In this document: one piece after another, positions 20,978 to 29,148 of the stretch
Layout of the letters: every line of letters starts with the position of its first letter
Position numbering within the stretch: position 1 is the first letter of the stretch
Assembly: GCA_016781135.1 (NCBI GenBank)
Contig: JADDQY010000111.1
Span: 1 to 40,927 of the forward strand
Reading direction: 5' to 3'
Origin: Actinomycetota bacterium
GTDB lineage: Bacteria; Actinomycetota; Acidimicrobiia; Acidimicrobiales; CADCSY01
DNA: 40,927 nucleotides
Notes under the pieces: model-generated
Told to the model about the DNA's origin: nothing
The model's input: only the letters and a program-made list of their open reading frames with translations
The model's database searches: none
Made by a program: the position numbers and the translations under genes

Positions 20978-21859
20978 CTACGCGCTCGTCGCCGCCGCCT
21001 CTGACGTCACCGGCTCTGCCTCGTCCCCTTCGCCGCCGGCGGCGTCGCCATCGCTCGCCGTCGGATGCCGTCGCCGGGCTTCCCGGGCCTTGGCCACGCT
21101 GGCTTCGAGGGCGGCCATCAGATCCACGACACCGGTGGCGGCGGGGGCCTCCGCCGGGACGATCGCCGGTTCACCCTCGGCCTTGCGCTCGATCAGCTCC
21201 AGCAGCCGGTCGCGGTACTCGTCCCGGAACCGGGAGGGCTCGAACTCGGTCGACAGCGACTCGATCAGCTGGCTGGCCATCACCAGCTCCTTGTCGGACA
21301 CCTTCACGTCCTGGAGCGACGCCAGCTCGGGGACGTCTTCCACCGGCGCCACCTCGTCGGCGTACACCATCGTCGACAGGAGCAGGGCGCCGTCCTTGGC
21401 CCGCAGGGCGGCCAGATACTGCTTGGTACGCATCACGAAGCGGGCGATGGCCACCTTGCCCTGCTGCTCCATGGCCTGCACGAGCAAGGCATAGGGCTTC
21501 TCGGCGGTCTTTACCGGGGCCACGTAGTAGGCGGCGTCGAAGTAGATCGGGTCGATGTCGGCCAGGTCGATGAACTCTTCGATGTCGATGGTGCGCGTGC
21601 CGTCGGGGTCGAGGGCGTCGAGCTCGGCTGGCTCGAGGAGCACGTAGTGCTCGGGCGACAGCTCGTAGCCCTTCACGATCTGCTCGTAGGGAACCTCGGT
21701 GCCGTCGGCGGCCGAGACCCGCTTCATCCTCACCCGGGCCCCGGTCCGGGCGTCCATCTGGTGGAACGAGACCTGCTTGCGCGACACCGCGTTGTAGAGC
21801 TTTACGGGGATGTTGACCAGCCCGAAGCTGATCGACCCGCTCCAGATCGCCCTCGGCAT
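20978..21859 (-). CDS. ku: Non-homologous end joining protein Ku
   Basis: Homodimeric ring that binds DNA double-strand ends and recruits LigD. The canonical bacterial N-terminus is present: MPRAIWSGSISFGLVNIPVKLYNAV, followed by HQMDARTGARVRMKRVSAADGTEVPYEQIVKGYE, YYVAPVKTAEKPYALLVQAM and the DKELVMASQLIESL block. 293 aa; the C-terminus is a short basic then acidic tail. ATG 21859 is chosen because GAGGAGG lies 7 nt upstream; a GTG at 21874 would put that site inside the gene. It heads a minus-strand operon ku, polymerase, PPOX protein. Confidence 0.95.
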   Translation of the reverse strand: MPRAIWSGSISFGLVNIPVKLYNAVSRKQVSFHQMDARTGARVRMKRVSAADGTEVPYEQIVKGYELSPEHYVLLEPAELDALDPDGTRTIDIEEFIDLADIDPIYFDAAYYVAPVKTAEKPYALLVQAMEQQGKVAIARFVMRTKQYLAALRAKDGALLLSTMVYADEVAPVEDVPELASLQDVKVSDKELVMASQLIESLSTEFEPSRFRDEYRDRLLELIERKAEGEPAIVPAEAPAATGVVDLMAALEASVAKAREARRRHPTASDGDAAGGEGDEAEPVTSEAAATSA

Positions 21860-22018
21860 GACCGTCCTCCTCACTGGTCCTGTTCCTAGTCAAACGCCTT
21901 GGCGGACCAGCGGCACGGCGAACCGGCGTGGCGCTGATCGGACTCTGAGTCGTCGGCACGCGTCCAGCCTTGGCTGCGGGCGGTTTCCGGTGGGGGGCGA
22001 GTGGGAACGGCCGCGGGC

Positions 22019-22255
22019 ATGAGCTTCCTCGACAAGATGAAGGACAAGGCTGGCGAGCTCGCCCGCACTCACGGGGACAAGCTCGACCGAGGCCTGGACA
22101 AAGCGACCCACGCCATCAACCGCCGGACCGACGGCAAGCACGCCGGGAAGCTGGTCGACCTGGCCGAGCGGGCCAAGGGGGCGGTGGGCGGCCTCGCCCA
22201 AGGGCGAGGCGAGCCTCGCGGCTACGACGACGAGCCGCCGCCTCCGCCGGTCTGA
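22019..22255 (+). CDS. MT0933-like antitoxin family protein
   Basis: Small (78 aa) helical, charged protein: MSFLDKMKDKAGELARTHGD, then KLDRGLDKATHAINRRTDGKHAGKLVDLAERAKGAVGG. This matches the Rv0909/MT0933-type antitoxin family, and also resembles CsbD-like stress proteins in composition. No toxin partner (an SRPBCC-type Rv0910 homologue) lies next to it. GTG 22001 is also in frame, but ATG 22019 gives the usual N-terminus. It is convergent with the ligase gene, and the two 3' ends overlap by 34 nt. The upstream gap from ku (21860-22018) shows nothing else. Confidence 0.65.
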   Translation: MSFLDKMKDKAGELARTHGDKLDRGLDKATHAINRRTDGKHAGKLVDLAERAKGAVGGLAQGRGEPRGYDDEPPPPPV

Positions 22256-23238
22256 GGGCCCGGTCGCGCCCCCACCTCGTCGCCGGCCAGGTCGGCGGGT
22301 GACTTGTCGATGCGCGTCCCCTTGTAGGAGGGGTGGCGCAGGATCCCGGCGTCGGTCCGCTGGCGGTACTCGACATCGACCACGAGGCGGGGCCGCACGA
22401 ACACCGCGTCCCGCCGGGGCAACGGCGAGGTGAACGGGCTCACCGTGGTCACGTCGCCGGCCAGCTCCCGGCCGAGCCGGGCCCGCTCGGCCTCGGCGAA
22501 GCCGGTCCCCACCGCCCCGACGAAGACCAGCCGGTCGTCGCCGTCGGGGAGACCGAGCAGGAGCGAGCCGATCCCCCCGCCCCGGTGGCCCTCACCCGGT
22601 AGCCAGCCGCCCACGACGAACTCGTCGCGAGCCACGAGCTTGACCTTCACCCAGTCTCGTGACCGGGTACCAGGGACGTAGGTGCTCGACAGGCGCTTGG
22701 CCACCACCCCCTCCATCCCCCGGAGGCGGGCGGCAGCGAGGGTGTCTTCACCGGCACCGGGAAACGACGGCGGGGTGGCCCACGACGGGCCGGCCAGGGC
22801 CAGCGCCTCGAGGATGTGGCGGCGCTCGGTCCAGGGCAGCGCCAAGGTGGAGCGCTGGCCGACGTGGAGCACGTCGAAGGCCAGCCATGACGCCGGGACG
22901 CGTCCGGCCTTGTCGGTCGCGGTGCGGCGATCGCCAACGTGCATGCGCTCCTGGAGCCGTTGGAAGCTCGGCAGCCCCTGCTCGTCGAAGGCCACGATCT
23001 CACCGTCGAGCACGACTGGCTCGTGCCCGAGGACCGTACCCAGCGCGCCCAGCTCGGGGTAGGCGACGGTGACGTCGCGGAGGTTGCGGGTCTCCAGGCG
23101 CACGGCGGCACCGTCCCAGTGCAGGATGGCGCGGATGCCGTCCCATTTGAACTCGAAGGTGAACGCCTCCTGTTCGCACTGGGCGGGCAGCGGCCCGGCG
23201 GTGGCCAGCATGGGGGCTACGTGGGTGGGAGGCTGCAT
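22222..23238 (-). CDS. ligD: ATP-dependent DNA ligase (LigD ligase domain type)
   Basis: Seals the ends in NHEJ. The adenylation motif is FEFKWDGIRAI, with the catalytic Lys at about residue 34; further nucleotidyltransferase motifs are VLDGEIVAFD, WLAFDVLHV, GMEGVVAKRLSSTYVPGTRSRDWVKVKL, with an OB-fold domain after it (VVDVEYRQRTDAGILRHPSYKG). 338 aa, ending in a Gly/Ser tail. ATG 23238 overlaps the preceding stop (TGATG); ATG 23262 is also in frame. It is separate from the polymerase and from ku, with a plus-strand gene between the two halves of the NHEJ set. Confidence 0.93.
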   Translation of the reverse strand: MQPPTHVAPMLATAGPLPAQCEQEAFTFEFKWDGIRAILHWDGAAVRLETRNLRDVTVAYPELGALGTVLGHEPVVLDGEIVAFDEQGLPSFQRLQERMHVGDRRTATDKAGRVPASWLAFDVLHVGQRSTLALPWTERRHILEALALAGPSWATPPSFPGAGEDTLAAARLRGMEGVVAKRLSSTYVPGTRSRDWVKVKLVARDEFVVGGWLPGEGHRGGGIGSLLLGLPDGDDRLVFVGAVGTGFAEAERARLGRELAGDVTTVSPFTSPLPRRDAVFVRPRLVVDVEYRQRTDAGILRHPSYKGTRIDKSPADLAGDEVGARPGPQTGGGGGSSS

Positions 23239-23993
23239 CAGTCGTCCCAGGTGCGGGCCCATGAGCCGTCTGGCCGGCGGCCGAGTGTGGCGGTGGCCAC
23301 CTCCGGCCTTGCCTCGTCGCCTGCGTGGCGCCTCCAGCGCACGGCCCGGGCCTGCAGCGCCCGCGGTGATCCGACGAGCTCGAGGATCAGCGCGTCGTCG
23401 ACCGTCGCCAACCCCCGGGCCCACACCTCCAGGACCCAGCGCACGCCGAATGCCGCCGTGACGCGGGCGGTGAAGCGATCGATGGCGCCGATCACCCGCG
23501 GGGCCTGCCCGGGTCGCAGGATGTTCACCTCGACCCTCGGGGTCTGCCGGTAGCCCAGCCGGTCGCACCACAGCGTCAGGTGCTGGCGCACCGGCTCGAG
23601 CGCCCGAGCCTGGAGCTGGGCTTGGAGCAGCACCTCATGGCCTTCGCCGTAGTACGACGACATCCTCCAGGACCGCTCCCAGGTGAGGAGCAGGGCCAGC
23701 TCGTGGGGCAGGCGGAGGTCGCCGGGTCCGAGGAGCTGCTCGTCACCGAGGCGGGAGCGCATCTGGGTGAACAGCTCGATCGAGGTGGCCCAGGCGTGGA
23801 GCTGTCGCCACTGGCTGAGGATGCGCAGGCAGGTCGGGGTCTCGGCGCCCAGCGCCCGCATGGTGCGCTCGGCCCCCAGGTCGTGGTCCTCGATGACCAC
23901 CTGGCCCCGCCGCCAGCTCAGCCGGTGCTGGCTGCCGCTGCACTCCACCGTGGCCGTCGCCGGCTCGAGGTGGTCACACCATCGGCGCCCCAT
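23238..23993 (-). CDS. Unrecognised 251-aa protein between VWA and DNA ligase genes
   Basis: I do not recognise the family. It has no signal peptide or membrane helix and is rich in Trp, Arg and Leu. The N-terminal part looks like beta strands (TATVECSGSQHRLSWRRGQVVIEDHDLGAERT), then helices with many Trp (SQWRQLHAWATSIELFTQM, LLTWERSWRMSSYYGEGHEVL). The C-terminal half has VEVNILRPGQAPRVIGAIDR and ends WARTWDD. It starts 10 nt after the VWA gene and overlaps the ligase start, so it is co-transcribed with the MoxR-VWA pair and the ligase. A structural or adaptor role for that pair is a guess. Confidence 0.7.
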   Translation of the reverse strand: MGRRWCDHLEPATATVECSGSQHRLSWRRGQVVIEDHDLGAERTMRALGAETPTCLRILSQWRQLHAWATSIELFTQMRSRLGDEQLLGPGDLRLPHELALLLTWERSWRMSSYYGEGHEVLLQAQLQARALEPVRQHLTLWCDRLGYRQTPRVEVNILRPGQAPRVIGAIDRFTARVTAAFGVRWVLEVWARGLATVDDALILELVGSPRALQARAVRWRRHAGDEARPEVATATLGRRPDGSWARTWDD

Positions 23994-24003
23994 ACCACCG
24001 TCC

Positions 24004-25251
24004 CTAGGCGGCGCGGTCGACGTGCACGACCCGAGCCCACGCCGGCGGGGCCCAGACCTGGCCGCCGCCGGTGCCGCTCTGGGTACCGATGAGGCCGATC
24101 ACGACCTCCATCCCCTTCGGCGGCTCTTGCGGCCAGGGCGTCATGCCGTCGGTGAGCACGACCAGCACCGAGGGCCGGGGTCGCAGGCGAGCGGCGCCGT
24201 CGATGCCAACGCTCATGTCGGTGCCGCCACCGCCGACCAGCTCGACGAGCGACGCGCTCGTGACCCGCCGGGTGGTGTGCACGGCGGCGTCGACCGCCAG
24301 CACCCGCAGGCTGGAGCGGCCCACACCCACCCCCCGCAGCAGCCCTTCCACCTCGGCCAGCACCTGCGCCAGGTCGTCGCCCCCCATGCTGCCCGAGGTG
24401 TCGCAGAGCACGGCCACCTCGGGCACCGGGCGCTCGAGCGCCGGCAGCACCACCTCGGGGCTCGAGCCCGCCCGGCGCGACGGGCGGCGGTAGCTGTAGT
24501 CGGCCCGTCCGGCCACCGTCGTCAGGCCCTTGCGGATCTCGGCGGCCAGCACCCGGCGCCAGTCGACCCGGGGCTCGAGCCGCTCCTCGGCCCAGCGCTG
24601 CCACCCGGTCGCCACCCGGCCCCGGCCCGCCTTGGCGTAGTCGAGCACCCGGCTGGCGGTCTGGCACGCCAGCAGCTCGCGCTCGCCCGGTGGGAGGCCG
24701 CCTCCGGCGTCACCGGCCAGCTCCCACGGGCGGGGCTGGGCGTCGGCTCCACTGCCGCAGTCGGGGTAGTCGGGGTGATCGGGCATGTGGAAGTCGCCCA
24801 GGTTGATGTACTCCTCGGCCAGACGGCCGTGCTCGCAACCGAGGGTCGCGGGGAGCACCACCTCGCCGGGTAGGCGCAGATCGGTGTGGACGAGGTCGTC
24901 GTTGATCTCGGCGTCGGCGGCCAAAGCCCAGTCGCCGGCCCGGGCGTGGTCGACGCCCAGGGCGCGGGCCCGTCCGGCGTGGTCGCGCACGAGGTGGCCG
25001 GTGTGGTGGACCATGAGGCTGCCGAGCTCGGCCACCGTCCACCCCTCGACCACCTCGGGATCGACGTAGAGCCGCCACGCCTCGTCCACCGAGGCCCCGC
25101 CCAGCTCGGGGACCGCCACCACCGTGGAGGCGAACAACGCCGACGCCAGGTACGGATGCCGAGCCGCCGCCCACAACCGCGCCGCGGCCACCTTGTGCAG
25201 GTCCAACGACGCATCGGTCGCAGGCCGATCCCTTCGCTCTTCAGCGCTCAT
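24004..25251 (-). CDS. VWA-like protein with N-terminal putative metallopeptidase domain (DUF2201 type)
   Basis: The N-terminal part (about residues 15-200) is the DUF2201-type putative metallopeptidase domain; its usual HExxH reads HHTGH here (about 82-86, in LMVHHTGHLVRDHAG), so the catalytic Glu is replaced. The C-terminal VWA-like domain has the MIDAS motif DTSGSM (about 283-288), a GGTDM block and a final VLTDGMTPWP. 415 aa, cytoplasmic. Such proteins partner MoxR-type AAA ATPases, and a moxR gene lies just upstream on the same strand. Likely role is metal-dependent assembly or activation of an unknown target. Confidence 0.85.
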   Translation of the reverse strand: MSAEERRDRPATDASLDLHKVAAARLWAAARHPYLASALFASTVVAVPELGGASVDEAWRLYVDPEVVEGWTVAELGSLMVHHTGHLVRDHAGRARALGVDHARAGDWALAADAEINDDLVHTDLRLPGEVVLPATLGCEHGRLAEEYINLGDFHMPDHPDYPDCGSGADAQPRPWELAGDAGGGLPPGERELLACQTASRVLDYAKAGRGRVATGWQRWAEERLEPRVDWRRVLAAEIRKGLTTVAGRADYSYRRPSRRAGSSPEVVLPALERPVPEVAVLCDTSGSMGGDDLAQVLAEVEGLLRGVGVGRSSLRVLAVDAAVHTTRRVTSASLVELVGGGGTDMSVGIDGAARLRPRPSVLVVLTDGMTPWPQEPPKGMEVVIGLIGTQSGTGGGQVWAPPAWARVVHVDRAA

Positions 25252-25301
25252 GGGGTACCTCGGGGAGACGGACGGATGGCGCGGCGGCGAGAGCGGCTGG
25301 A

Positions 25302-25347
25302 GGACGATCGGCTCGGCCGAACGGAGTGAGCGCAGCGAGCGAGTGAG
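25302..25347 (-). repeat. 46-bp interspersed repeat, copy 1
   Basis: The reverse complement matches 34525-34570 at 44 of 46 positions. The unit contains two near-copies of CTCACTC-GTTCG around CTGCG, and ends in CGGCCGAGC and GATCGTCC. This copy is intergenic, 7 nt after the moxR stop and before the VWA gene. Confidence 0.8.
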
Positions 25348-25353
25348 GCCGGT

Positions 25354-26442
25354 TCACAGCAGCCCTGCATCCTTCAAGAGTGGAGCGAACAGCTTGACCT
25401 CCGGGGGGGCCACGGCCGCGGGCGGGCGACACTGGGCGAGGGTGCGGGCGGCGACGGCGGCCACGTCGGGAGTGTGGCCACCGACCTTGGCCACAACCTT
25501 CCAGCCGGCGTTCCAGCGCTCGACCGTCGGGTGGGCAGCCACCGCCGCCGCCACCGCCGACAGCGCGGCGTAGGCCCGGTCGCCCCGCTCGGGGACGACG
25601 AAGCGGTCGGGTTGGGCCAGCACCGCCTCGGGATCGGGTAGGTCCATCTCCTCCTGCCACAACAAGAACTCGGTGCCCGGGCCCTGGCCGACAGCCCCGG
25701 TGACGAGGGCGGTGGTCACGGCCCGTGACGCCCCCACCGCCCGGGCGGCGCACGACAACACCGCCGCCATCTCCCACGTCCGGGGGCTCGGCCATCCCCG
25801 CCCGGCCCGGGCGGCGTCGGAGGGAAGGGCGCAGGTCAGACCCGGGCGTACCGACACGAACGCCGAGACCAGCGCCCGCTCCTGCGCCAGCCCGTCCTCC
25901 CACGCCTTTGGCAGCGTCGGGATCTGCGGAGCGGACCAGCCACCGACGATGCCCTCGGCGAAGACGGTGGCGTCGACCTCCCAGTCGAGGTGGCAGAAGC
26001 GGTTGGCGAGCGGCGCCGACAGGTCCCAGCCGTCGGCCGCCTGCTCGGGGGGGTTGGCGGCGGCCACGACGACCACTTCGTCGGGGAGGTCGAGGTCGCC
26101 GACCACCCGTTCCAGCACGACCCGGAGCAGGGCGGCTTGCACCGCCGGGGGGGCGGTGGAGATCTCGTCGAGGAACAGCAGACCTCGTCCCGAGGCGGCG
26201 AGGCGCTCGGCCCACCGCGGTGGGGCGAAGTGGACCACGCCGTCGATCACGACGGGCAGCCCGGAGAAGTCGGAGGGCTCGCGGATGGCCGCGATCACCG
26301 TCTCGCACGGCCATCCAGCGGCGTCGGCCATCGACCGAATGGCCGAGGTCTTGCCGGTGCCGGGTGCACCCCACAACAGGACTGGTACGCCGGCGGCCAC
26401 CGCCACCCCCAGCGCCTCGATCGTCGTCGTCTGCCCGCTCAC
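25354..26442 (-). CDS. MoxR-family AAA+ ATPase
   Basis: AAA ATPase of the MoxR type, usually a chaperone for metal-enzyme or complex maturation with a VWA partner. Walker A GAPGTGKT is at about residues 24-31; Walker B is GLLFLDEIS (about 89-97), sensor 1 is VVVAAANPPEQA, and the arginine-containing PLANRFCHLDW follows. 362 aa. GTG 26442 lies six bases after a TAGGGT box, without ribosome site. The VWA gene follows at 103 nt with the 46-bp repeat between; a separate promoter for it is possible. Confidence 0.88.
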   Translation of the reverse strand: MSGQTTTIEALGVAVAAGVPVLLWGAPGTGKTSAIRSMADAAGWPCETVIAAIREPSDFSGLPVVIDGVVHFAPPRWAERLAASGRGLLFLDEISTAPPAVQAALLRVVLERVVGDLDLPDEVVVVAAANPPEQAADGWDLSAPLANRFCHLDWEVDATVFAEGIVGGWSAPQIPTLPKAWEDGLAQERALVSAFVSVRPGLTCALPSDAARAGRGWPSPRTWEMAAVLSCAARAVGASRAVTTALVTGAVGQGPGTEFLLWQEEMDLPDPEAVLAQPDRFVVPERGDRAYAALSAVAAAVAAHPTVERWNAGWKVVAKVGGHTPDVAAVAARTLAQCRPPAAVAPPEVKLFAPLLKDAGLL

Positions 26443-26448
26443 ACCTGC

Positions 26449-26454
26449 ACCCTA
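26449..26454 (-). promoter_or_regulatory. -10 element for leaderless moxR
   Basis: On the minus strand TAGGGT, six bases, then GTG 26442. No Shine-Dalgarno separate from the -10/start spacer is needed, although GCAGGT in the spacer contains AGG. Confidence 0.45.
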
Positions 26455-26521
26455 CGGCGTCGTGCCCCAGGGCAGACGCCGTCTGCAGAGGCGGACCCGT
26501 GTTGGGTAGCCTCCTGCTCCC

Positions 26522-27406
26522 GTGGACCGAACGGGGCGTCCCAGAGGCGCCGGGCGCCGCGGCCGTGGCCCCAGCCGGCCACCGCCGAAGCGGGCACGAA
26601 CGGGAGAGCCGGGCGCCGTCGCGCTCGGTGGCCGAGCCGGCGGGCCACGAGGGGGGCGTTTCACCGGGCGGGCCCTCGAGATCGCGCTGGTGGCCGTGCT
26701 CGTGGCCCTGGTGGGCACCGGCTGCGAGGTCGATGTCGGCGTCGGCGTCGACGTGGCCGAGGACGGCTCGGGTGAGGTCGAGGTGGCGGTCACGCTCGAC
26801 CCCGATGCCGCCGGGCGGGTGACCGATCTCGCCGGCCAACTGCGGGTCGAGGACCTGACGGCGGCGGGGTGGACCGTCGAAGGCCCGACGCCCCGTCCCG
26901 GCGGCTCGGTGGTGGTCACCGCGGCCAAGCCGTTCGTCGACCTCGACGGCGCCGACGAGGTGCTCGAGGAGATCAGCGGGGTCGACGGGCCGTTCCAGGG
27001 ATTCGAGCTGCGCCGAGAGCAGTCGTTCTTCACCACCACCTACCACTTCGGCGGGGAGGTCGACTTCAGCGACGGCATCGAGGGGTTCAGCGACGAGGGG
27101 TTGCGCCAGCGCCTCGAGGGCAGCGGCTTCGGGTTGGGCACGGCCGAGATCGAGGAGCTGACCGGAGCACCGGTGGGCGAGACCTTCCACTTCGAGGTGC
27201 GGACCCGCCTCCCCGGCTCGCTCATCGAGGGGCCGGCGACGGAACGGGAGCCCGAGGCGGCGGTGTGGAGCCCGGAGGTGGGCGAGCGGAGCACGCTGGC
27301 GGCCAGCTCGCGGGTGGTGCACGCCGCCCGGGTGGCGTGGTTGATCGGTGCCGCCCTCGCCGCCGCCGCCCTGCTCGCTGTGTTGCTCGCCCGGCGGCGC
27401 CGGTAA
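26522..27406 (+). CDS. LppM-like membrane lipoprotein
   Basis: A basic N-terminus (about 45 residues, Arg/Pro/Gly-rich) precedes a signal helix and a lipobox-like ALVGTGC (Cys at about residue 68). The extracytoplasmic region begins EVDVGVGVDVAEDGSGEVEVAVTLD and carries the VEDLTAAGWTVEGPTP block seen in LppM (Rv2171)-type domains, followed by RREQSFFTTTYHF. A C-terminal membrane helix (about 270-290) ends in RRRR. GTG 26522 is the longest start; the long basic N-terminus is unusual and a start nearer the signal helix is possible. A TAGCCT box at 26507-26512 lies 9 nt before GTG 26522. Confidence 0.75.
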   Translation: MDRTGRPRGAGRRGRGPSRPPPKRARTGEPGAVALGGRAGGPRGGRFTGRALEIALVAVLVALVGTGCEVDVGVGVDVAEDGSGEVEVAVTLDPDAAGRVTDLAGQLRVEDLTAAGWTVEGPTPRPGGSVVVTAAKPFVDLDGADEVLEEISGVDGPFQGFELRREQSFFTTTYHFGGEVDFSDGIEGFSDEGLRQRLEGSGFGLGTAEIEELTGAPVGETFHFEVRTRLPGSLIEGPATEREPEAAVWSPEVGERSTLAASSRVVHAARVAWLIGAALAAAALLAVLLARRRR

Positions 27407-27459
27407 CCGGAGGCTGCCGCAGCCGGAGGGGAAGCAGGACCGTTGTCCCACCCCCTTCC

Positions 27460-27465
27460 TACGAT
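27460..27465 (+). promoter_or_regulatory. Possible -10 element for radA
   Basis: TACGAT overlaps ATG 27464 and lies seven bases before GTG 27473, which is in frame. If used, radA would be leaderless from GTG 27473. Confidence 0.35.
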
Positions 27466-28978
27466 GCCCCAGGTGGGAAAGGGTCGGGCGGTGCACCGGT
27501 GCCGGGAGTGCGGGGAGACCAGCCCCCGATGGCTCGGACGCTGCCCGGCGTGCGGGGCCTGGAGCACGCTGGTCGAAGAGCCGGTCCGCCAGCCGCCGGC
27601 CTCGATGCCGGCGCTCGCCCCGGGGTCGGCGGTGGTGCCCATCGGCGAGGTCGACCTCGACCAGTGGGGAGCGTCCACGACCGGGCTGAGCGAGCTCGAC
27701 CGTGTGCTCGGGGGCGGGCTCGTCCCCGCGTCGGTGACGTTGGTGGGCGGTGAGCCCGGCATCGGCAAGTCGACCCTGTTGCTGCAGGTGCTGGCGGCCA
27801 TGGCCGGCGCGGGGGCGACGGCTCTGTTGGTCACCGCCGAGGAGTCGGCCCAGCAGGTGGGCCTGCGGGCCCGGCGCCTGCAGGCGCTGGCTCCGTCGCT
27901 GCACGTGGTCGTCGAACCGTCGCTGCCGGCGGTGCTGGCCCATCTGGGCGCCCTCGAGCCCGACGTGGTCGTGGTCGACTCCATCCAGACGGTGTTCGAT
28001 CCCGATCTGGGGGCGGCGCCGGGGTCGGTGACCCAGGTGCGAGCGTGCGCCCACCGGCTGGTGGCTGCGGCCAAGGAGCAGGTGATCAGCGTCGTCCTCG
28101 TCGGCCACGTGACCAAGGAAGGGTCGCTGGCCGGGCCTCGGGTGCTCGAGCACGTGGTCGACACCGTGCTCAGCTTCGAGGGCGACCGTCACCACGCCCT
28201 GCGCCTGGTGCGGGCGGTGAAGCACCGGTTCGGCTCCACCGAGGAGCTGGGCCTGTTCGAGATGACCGAGACCGGTCTGGTCCCCGTCCCCGACCCCAGC
28301 GGGCTGTTCCTCGGCGACCGCAGGCCGGGGGTGGCCGGGTCGGTGGTGGCGCCCATCATGGAGGGCCACCGGCCGCTGCTCGTCGAGGTGCAGGCCCTGG
28401 TGTCCCCCTCGACCCTCGTGCAGCCTCGGCGTTCGGCCCAGGGCCTCGACCATGGCCGCCTCACCCTGGTGCTGGCCGTCCTCGGTGCCCGCCTCGGCTA
28501 CCACCATCTCGCCGCCGCCGACGTCCACGCCTCGGCGGTGGGCGGGGTCCGCGTGCTGGAGCCGGCGGTCGACCTGGCAGTGGCTCTGGCCCTGGTGTCG
28601 TCGATCACCGACCGGGCGCTTCCCGGTGACATGGTGGTCTGCGGTGAGGTCGGGCTCGGCGGGGAGCTCCGCCAGGTGTCCCAGACCGGCCGTCGCCTGG
28701 CCGAGGCCGCTCGCCTGGGCTTCACCCGGGCGGTGATCCCGGCGTCGGCGCCCGATCCTCCTGCCGGCATCGCCGCCCTCAGGGCGGCCACCCTCGACGA
28801 GGCGATCGCCCACGCCGGCCTTCCGGAGGGCGACCTCGGCCGGGCACGGCGCGACCAGCACAGGCAAGCGCGGGTCACCGCCCTGCACGCAACTCCTCGT
28901 GGAGCCTGGCCGGCGGTACCTCCCGGCCCCACGCCGAGCCTCGTCACCGAGCCGTCGACGGTGGAAGAAATTAGTTGA
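27464..28978 (+). CDS. radA: DNA repair protein RadA (Sms)
   Basis: Hexameric DnaB-like helicase that helps RecA-mediated branch migration. C4 zinc finger CRECG...CPACG near the N-terminus, ATPase with GGEPGIGKSTLL (about residues 93-104), KHRFGSTEELG (the RadA KNRFG motif with His for Asn), and a Lon-like C-terminal domain. The C-terminus has an extra tail of about 45 residues. Start choices are TTG 27443, ATG 27464 and GTG 27473; GTG gives nine residues before the first Cys, as in E. coli RadA. radA-disA are neighbours in many bacteria, and RadA inhibits DisA; here two genes are inserted between them. Confidence 0.95.
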   Translation: MPQVGKGRAVHRCRECGETSPRWLGRCPACGAWSTLVEEPVRQPPASMPALAPGSAVVPIGEVDLDQWGASTTGLSELDRVLGGGLVPASVTLVGGEPGIGKSTLLLQVLAAMAGAGATALLVTAEESAQQVGLRARRLQALAPSLHVVVEPSLPAVLAHLGALEPDVVVVDSIQTVFDPDLGAAPGSVTQVRACAHRLVAAAKEQVISVVLVGHVTKEGSLAGPRVLEHVVDTVLSFEGDRHHALRLVRAVKHRFGSTEELGLFEMTETGLVPVPDPSGLFLGDRRPGVAGSVVAPIMEGHRPLLVEVQALVSPSTLVQPRRSAQGLDHGRLTLVLAVLGARLGYHHLAAADVHASAVGGVRVLEPAVDLAVALALVSSITDRALPGDMVVCGEVGLGGELRQVSQTGRRLAEAARLGFTRAVIPASAPDPPAGIAALRAATLDEAIAHAGLPEGDLGRARRDQHRQARVTALHATPRGAWPAVPPGPTPSLVTEPSTVEEIS

Positions 28979-29004
28979 CAACAACCGATAGGCAAGCCTA
29001 CTCT
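28975..29004 (+). promoter_or_regulatory. Sigma-70-type promoter with overlapping palindromes
   Basis: TTGACA (28975-28980), an 18-bp spacer, TACTCT (28999-29004); start near 29011. Two palindromes overlap it: GTTG-A-CAAC (28974-28982) covers the -35, and TAGGC-AA-GCCTA (28989-29000) fills the spacer. The second matches the DtxR/IdeR consensus TWAGGTWAGSCTWACCTWA at about 14 of 19 positions. The -35 overlaps the radA stop. The region is AT-richer than its surroundings. Confidence 0.6.
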
Positions 29005-29079
29005 TCAAGCTAAGGCAGCTCTCATTCGTACTCGTTCACTGCAGCCGCCGCTGTCTTCTGGGCTGGTTCGTCGCCACCT

Positions 29080-29107
29080 GCGCCTCCCCGCCCCTCCGGG
29101 GAGGCGC
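29080..29107 (+). terminator. Hairpin in the leader after radA
   Basis: GCGCCTCCCC (29080-29089) pairs perfectly with GGGGAGGCGC (29098-29107) around an 8-nt loop. No T tract. It lies about 70 nt into the transcript from the 28975 promoter and 40 nt before the next gene: it could terminate radA, attenuate the following gene, or end a small RNA. Confidence 0.55.
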
Positions 29108-29148
29108 GTGGTGGCCGGCGACCCTGCCCGCCATGGGAGCATGTGACG

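Noticed and set aside
25241..29008. Minus-strand open frame of 1255 codons
   Set aside because: It runs antisense through radA and the lipoprotein gene and in another frame through moxR; long antisense frames are common at this GC content and the composition (His, Gln, Arg, Gly) is that of a shadow.
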